Shown: positions 59,378 through 64,000 of the stretch, piece after piece | Numbering within the stretch: the first letter of the stretch is position 1 | Layout: each line of letters begins with the position of its first letter | Notes under the pieces: model-generated | Told to the model about the DNA's origin: nothing | What the model saw: the letters and a program-made list of their open reading frames with translations, nothing else | Databases searched by the model: none | DNA from: Mercurialis annua | Lineage: Eukaryota; Streptophyta; Magnoliopsida; Malpighiales; Euphorbiaceae | Assembly: GCF_937616625.2 (NCBI RefSeq) | Contig: NC_065574.1 | Coordinates: forward strand, 25,174,501 to 25,238,500 | DNA: 64,000 nucleotides | Direction: 5' to 3' | Program-made: the position numbers and the translations under genes

Positions 59378-60424
59378 GGGTAGTCCTGAGGTGGCAGTGA
59401 TTTAAGTTCCGGCCCAACAACCCCATACAGAGTCAAGATGGATGTGATACGTATGTATGCAGCTCATCCTGTATTAAACAAGAGTTGAGCATATGCATTA
59501 TATATGATAGCATTAAAACATATCAGGACTAGGGTTTCATTTGGATCGAGGATTGGTAATATTTTTATATACCGATATTTTGTCTATATGCGATTTTGGT
59601 ATTTGACTGTAAACCTATCTACTCACTCAGAAATATTTATATTTCTAACTCCGTTGTTGTTTATAATTTTTCAGGTACTTAGCTATCGGGTCTGATCGAG
59701 CTTCCACCCTTTTCCATCAGGGAAGCTTATCTTGTTGTTATGTAAATAACACTTTAAACTCTTAGATGCTGCAATAGTGTATATAGGTTTGATATGCCTG
59801 TAGCCACGTCATGGTTCCTCTGTCTATATACTCTGATAGGAACCTGACTTTGTCTAGCTCTACTAAGTGGCTACTTAATAGACATATGGTGTTTTATGGT
59901 GTCCCCTACGGGTGGGCCAAGCTTCGTGTCTTTGGTCTGCAAAGACACTGTGTATAGTTTAGCTGGCCATATGTTTGTGTGCCTGCTGTGGATGTTTTTA
60001 ATATGTTTGATATAACGCTTTGAATGAAAAAGTGTTCGATATATTTTATTAAACATATTGTTCGGGTGCGTGGCTTGAGACAGGGCTGCCTGCGAGGCAA
60101 GGCACGTGAGCTAAGTCCCTGCACCACCGCACCGGTTTTCAGAAATACGTGTGGCTCAAAATAACTAGGGTTAATCAACCAGCATTTCTTAAAATGCAAT
60201 TTCGCTTATATGAATATTTTCATAACGTGTCTTCCACGTTAAACGGAAAAATATTTTAACGGTGTTTTCTGAAAATGGATCGTACGCGAGGCACGATCTA
60301 GATTTATATTTGCAAAAAATTTATAGAGGTTTTAGGCTTGCTACGGGTTTCGGAACAACCATTCCCATTCCCTAGCGCCGGTCTCGGCTCGAGTTTCGAG
60401 GGGGAAATCGGGTCATGACAAAGG

Positions 60425-60436
60425 TGGTATCAGAGC
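60425..60436 (+). promoter_or_regulatory. Element G primer-binding site (tRNA-iMet type)
   Basis: TGGTATCAGAGC, four bases after the LTR. Confidence 0.85.
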
Positions 60437-60967
60437 AATGTTTTAGGACTTGAAGGTCCGAAGTATTGTTGCTGATATATGTTAAGTAGAGGTATTAGAA
60501 GTCATAAGAATTCCTAGTAAACTATTGCAGCAACATCGGATTTAAGTCATGTCTTGATCAATTGTCAGTTATTGAATACATTCAGCTATAGATAGCAACT
60601 ATACATGTGTGTAGTATGTATTGATGTTTTGATCAAGAAGACATGAGTTGTTCTTGTGTTCGAGACACGTTACAACTGATGGAACATGTGAGATGTTCCT
60701 AAGTTGGAAACACGTTACAATCATGGAGCAAATTGGTCAGTACAAATGACCAGTATTCGAGGAGAATGGTTCTGTTTAAACACAGGACAAAACGAAGATT
60801 TCCTCTGAATTTTTGTTAGACAAAATAGTTAGATTTTTTCTGAATTGTGTTTGATTGTTATGTGTTTTTCGTATATCGGTTTAATAGTTGATACCTGTTA
60901 TATGAAAATGTGATTTTTCTACAAAGATTACATACGGTACTTACGCTGAAATTTCATGTGTTTCAGT

Positions 60968-61536
60968 ATGTTTGGGCCAAGTAGAGCTCATACACATGTG
61001 GGGTCTGATCCACATAATTTACCAGGTTTGCCTGTTATACCAGATACATCTGATCCCATAGAGGCTGTTGACTCAACATCAGCATGCGACATGGACATAT
61101 GGGAGGATGCTATTGGAGTGGAGGAATTAGAGAAAATTTTTAATGAGGATACAAAAAGTACTGGAAATAGCCATAGCTCTGTGTCTGAATCGACTGCTAC
61201 GTCGGCTTATCTGGGATTTAAGGTAAAAGAGTTCTTAGCTGAGGTGGACCATCTAAGGAGGGTTCAACAACAAATAAGACACTCGCCGAGTCAGTCATGG
61301 GAATACGTGAGTGAGTGGGAAATGCAGGAAAACCAAAGTCTAGATAGGCTGAGGGATTATATGGACAAGTATACTAGGGAAGATTTGAATGTGGAGGCAT
61401 ACACTATAGAGTTTATGCTTTTATGTGAAGAAGTACCTGAGTTAATTCGTGAAGGTGAGGAAGTTGCAAGTAGGTACGTCAAAGGTTTGGGGCCTGAGTT
61501 CGAGGAACTCACGGCGGTAAGGTCTGATTCTGTGGC
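60968..61536 (+). pseudogene. Gag-like protein of element G, interrupted by element H
   Basis: Open for about 189 codons from MFGPSRAHTHVGSD. The N-terminus is acidic and Ser/Thr-rich. The later part (YTIEFMLLCEEVPELI, SRYVKGLGPEFEEL) aligns with the second half of the capsid domain in element C Gag (YTTEFVRLGRFATDL, HYIRGLGSEFLPL). The usual SLKGPAxDWF block is not recognisable. An upstream in-frame ATG exists at 60956, but the element D relative starts at the equivalent of 60968. After 61536 the frame runs into H LTR sequence and is meaningless. It is either a decaying Gag or a distinct Gag lineage of pol-less elements. Confidence 0.6.
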
Positions 61537-64000
61537 TGTCACGACCCAAATGTATGAGTCGCGACCGGCGCTAGGAAATGGGAGTGGTAGCTCCGAAACC
61601 CGTAGCAAGCCTAAAAACCTGTGTAAATTTTTTTCGCAAATCAAATCATATTTCATATATCAAAATACATGTGACCCCATTTAGAGTGAAAATGCGTTAT
61701 ACAAATACATAGACAAAAACATCTAGACTACTGCGGACCGCTAGAATGAAAACCTTCTTTTACTTCTTGTGCAAATGACTTCCGAGAATTAAGACTTTGG
61801 AAGCTTAACTCTTCAAATCATATCATACTATCCCTGAAAAATAGGAGGAGCAACGGGGTCAGTATAAAACTGAGTGAGTTCACCAAATTACACGCAATAT
61901 CACATAAAGGGTTAAAACCATTGAAAACCCATTTTATATATAGAAAATACCCTTCTGAAATCATATTGCATACCCTGTTTACTTTCCTTCATAACTCTTT
62001 GTTTATTTCATAAACTTATAGTTTATACGTATTTGACATATTTGATTTCTTATTATGGTATTGATATTTTTCTTTCTTGTTTTGTTGCAATAGTTTTCGA
62101 TCAAATCTTAAATCTTAGGTTATATCTCATGATTCTAAATCGAATTAAATCATTGACAAGTCTCTTGTGACTTGATCCTTATGGTTAGGTCCCGAGATAG
62201 TTCAACCGAGTTACCTTCAACCATGTGGCACAATCCCGAGATAGTTCGACCGAGTTACTCATGCCACTACTAAATCCTAAGTTGTGAGTCCCGAGATCGT
62301 TCAACCGAGTTACTCACCAGGCACAGGTCCCGAGATAGTTCAACCGAGTTACCTTCGTGTCTGCATTCAGACTCTACACCCTGCAAGTCTTTTGAACTTA
62401 ACTGTCGATTCATATAATTCCTATTGACATTTAATAGGAGTGTTTGTTCACATTGATTCTCGATGTATTTTCATATTGATTCTCGATGTATCGCAATTAC
62501 TTTTTATTTCATATGAGTTCCGAGGACTATCATCGAGAATGAATGAGATACAAGTCCCGGTATAATTCTACCGAGTTCCACCTTGTATCTCAGTTCTTAC
62601 TATTGAATATGTCAGAGTACACTTTTCTTATCTCATGTATTTATCATTTCGATGATTTATGTTGGGTTTTCTTGATCCTTTATGGACCATGACATGCACA
62701 TTACAATCTACAAGCATACATCTATAACACACACACGTATGGGTATTCATTATAATTAAAAGTACGTATAGGAACGTACTATGTTTCTTTATAAATATAT
62801 GAATAATAGTACATATAGGAATGTACTATATTTTTCTTATTTGTATTTGGTTCGATTCATGTCATTTTACTTTACCCATCCCCGGTGCCTTAACATTTAT
62901 GTTATTATCAAAATAACACATTACGATAAAACATCATTTTCAAAGCATTCATACGTATACATTTTAAAAACAAACATTTCAAATATATAAATATTCATAT
63001 AGCTTTTCGTATTAAAATACGTAGCTTTATGAATATTCACGAGTAATTTAAAGTGTACTCACCACTTGCTATCAAAATTCTTCAAATAATTATGACGATA
63101 TCTCGATCCTTTTGCCTCAAACCTTGTCGATAGTCGCTCGTCCGATCTATGCAAATATAATAATAGCAAGAATTAATAAAATTCTAGCTATTATTAACTT
63201 AACCAAAATTATGTTTCTAGCCAACTTCGGCTATCGAAACCGCTTACTTAAAATAGTCCGACCCCTAAAAAAAATCGACATTCTTAAAGTTTAGAACGTC
63301 GCCTACAACTTTCGTTTAGGTCTCGGACCATAAAACGCACCCGAAGGTGTCGAAAACAAGCTCATAAGTTATTTCCTTGGAGCTGTTTACAAGTGCAGGG
63401 CAGACTGCACAACAAAATGTTCTGTCCAAAATAAACATCCTAGAGTTCGGTTCAATAAAAACTCAAACTTAGACAATTATAGTTAACATCCTAAAGTTTC
63501 CGTATCAGCAAACGGAACTTGATTTAGACCTATACAGCCCGAGAAATTGCCTTTGCAATATCGCTGTTTTGCAAGACATTTTCTGCAAAACGTCAACTTG
63601 TGCGTATCGACTCAATTCACAACTTATTATGTAACGAGGCTAATCTATCGATACCACATTCTAACAACAACGCAATACAGCCCCTATACTCCTCCTAATT
63701 ATATGCAATTCAAGACTTAAACGTTATCAAATTCACTTATTCATGAAACTCACACCGAGACCGAATGATTTATTGCATTTTCCAAATAAACTTCATCAAT
63801 CAATTTCAATTATTATTCAGTTCTAATAACTCAAAACCAAGTCTTTAATCATCATTTGAACCACTTATCCCTATCTTAGCTTCATGGACGAAACCCTACT
63901 ACACTTTACTTTCAATTTCATTCATTAATCATCAATAACAACACATCATTAAACTCAAGCAATTTCCGAATCCTAAGTTCATTTCTTATCCAATTCACTC
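61537..64000 (-). repeat. Element H: minus-strand LTR, runs past the window
   Basis: TGTCACGACCC at 61537 is the complement of the LTR end GGGTCGTGACA; the complement of 'ggcttgctacgggtttcggagctacc' follows. Further in are TCCTAT-loop hairpins (62761, 62808) and blocks matching the element F LTR ('gtgcatgtcatggtccataaaggatca'), but also core arrays like those of B and D and a 'ttgtaggcgacgtt' region matching D. No window-internal end is seen, so complete element or solo LTR cannot be told. Frames here are not genes. Confidence 0.85.
62181..62591 (-). repeat. Element H conserved-core hairpin array
   Basis: Four cores reading TCCCGAGAT[AC]GTTC[AG]ACCGAG on the plus strand sit inside arms ATGGTT/AACCAT, GTGGCA/TGCCAC, GTGAGT/ACTCAC and a weaker GGCAC/GTGTC pair (62181-62364). 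A fifth, variant unit has the 10-bp arms GAGATACAAG/CTTGTATCTC (62545-62591). Confidence 0.75.

Larger units (their letters stand above)
56552..60420 (+). repeat. Element G 5' LTR with hAT-like insertion
   Basis: 3,869 bp, about 2,920 bp without the insertion at 57202-58142 and its TSD. Contains a hairpin and palindrome array at 58416-58560, a GGCAA-loop hairpin at 59252, and a long stem at 59334-59377. It ends with the shared 'ggcttgctacggg..cctagcgccggtc' block. Confidence 0.85.
56552..61536 (+). mobile_element. Element G: LTR retrotransposon with a gag-like frame, cut by element H
   Basis: LTR 56552-60420 (TGTAATAACCCG to GGGTCATGACA), primer site at 60425 and a gag-like frame from 60968 that is cut at 61536 by a minus-strand LTR. 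The rest lies outside the window, so presence of pol is unknown. Left flank AAGTC is half of the expected TSD. Confidence 0.85.
13877..64000 (+). mobile_element. Element B: outermost LTR retrotransposon of the nest, no coding capacity
   Basis: 5' LTR pieces are 13877-16712 and 50399-51044, the interior is 51045-55218, and the 3' LTR starts at 55219. The 3' LTR is cut by element G and finishes outside the window. Both LTRs start TGTAATACCC with 'acttttaaaagtacc'. The interior of 4,174 bp has a primer site and a polypurine tract but no gag or pol, so this is a large non-autonomous derivative. Its LTRs differ by an indel of about 120 bp (3' LTR, about 55324-55445) and in a palindromic region, suggesting B is the oldest insertion here. 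Left flank TGGTG (13872-13876) is one half of the expected TSD. Confidence 0.8.

Noticed and set aside
61537..61684. C-terminal part of the element G gag-like frame
   Set aside because: After 61536 the frame reads the reverse complement of the element H LTR end, so it is not part of the protein.

Overview
The window looks like AT-rich nuclear DNA from a flowering plant, probably a eudicot. It is dominated by long-terminal-repeat (LTR) retrotransposons of the Ty3/gypsy chromovirus type (Tekay/Del-like). The evidence is tRNA-iMet primer sites (TGGTATCAGAGC), LTRs running TGTAATA..GTGACA, Gag with CCHC knuckles, an RT with FIDDILIYS, and an integrase ending in a chromodomain-like tail. I cannot name the species.

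Layout. Positions 1-7556 are the 3' tail and 3' LTR of element A; a 3.5-kb Mutator-like element with a 9-bp target-site duplication (TSD) sits in that LTR. Positions 7557-13876 are the only stretch without an LTR element. They hold one small three-exon host gene on the minus strand (KIN/LEA-like stress protein, shortened by an in-frame TAG), a decayed gypsy-type domain, AT-rich repeats and a 351-bp fold-back MITE with a 10-bp TSD.

Positions 13877-64000 are a nest. Element B (13877 to beyond the window) has its 5' LTR split by element C (16713-50393, TSD TTTAT). C's pol is split by element D (22992-45479, TSD GTCTC). D's interior is split by solo LTR E (27502-39618, TSD TAAAC). E is split by element F (28968-38451, TSD CTACT). 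B's 3' LTR is split by element G (56552 onward), whose gag-like gene is split by element H (61537 onward, minus strand). G's LTR also carries a 941-bp hAT-like element.

Only C carries gag and pol, and it is dead: nine in-frame stops, two frameshifts and the D insertion. F keeps an intact 377-aa Gag but has no pol. D and G carry a short, diverged gag-like reading frame, and B has no recognisable gene. F, D, G and B would therefore depend on enzymes from elsewhere; C-like relatives are plausible suppliers.

The most unusual signal is in the LTRs themselves. Across several families they are packed with short hairpins whose arms change together while loop or centre stays fixed: arrays around a conserved TAACTCGG..TCTCGGGA core, family-specific palindrome arrays downstream of a GCACGTCG or GCACGTCR motif, and a single hairpin with loop GGCRT whose stem covaries between families. 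A further covarying hairpin lies in the non-coding interiors of the gene-poor elements. These patterns suggest structured RNA or DNA signals, or a palindrome-generating mutation process. Boundaries and alignments were read by eye, without database searches.
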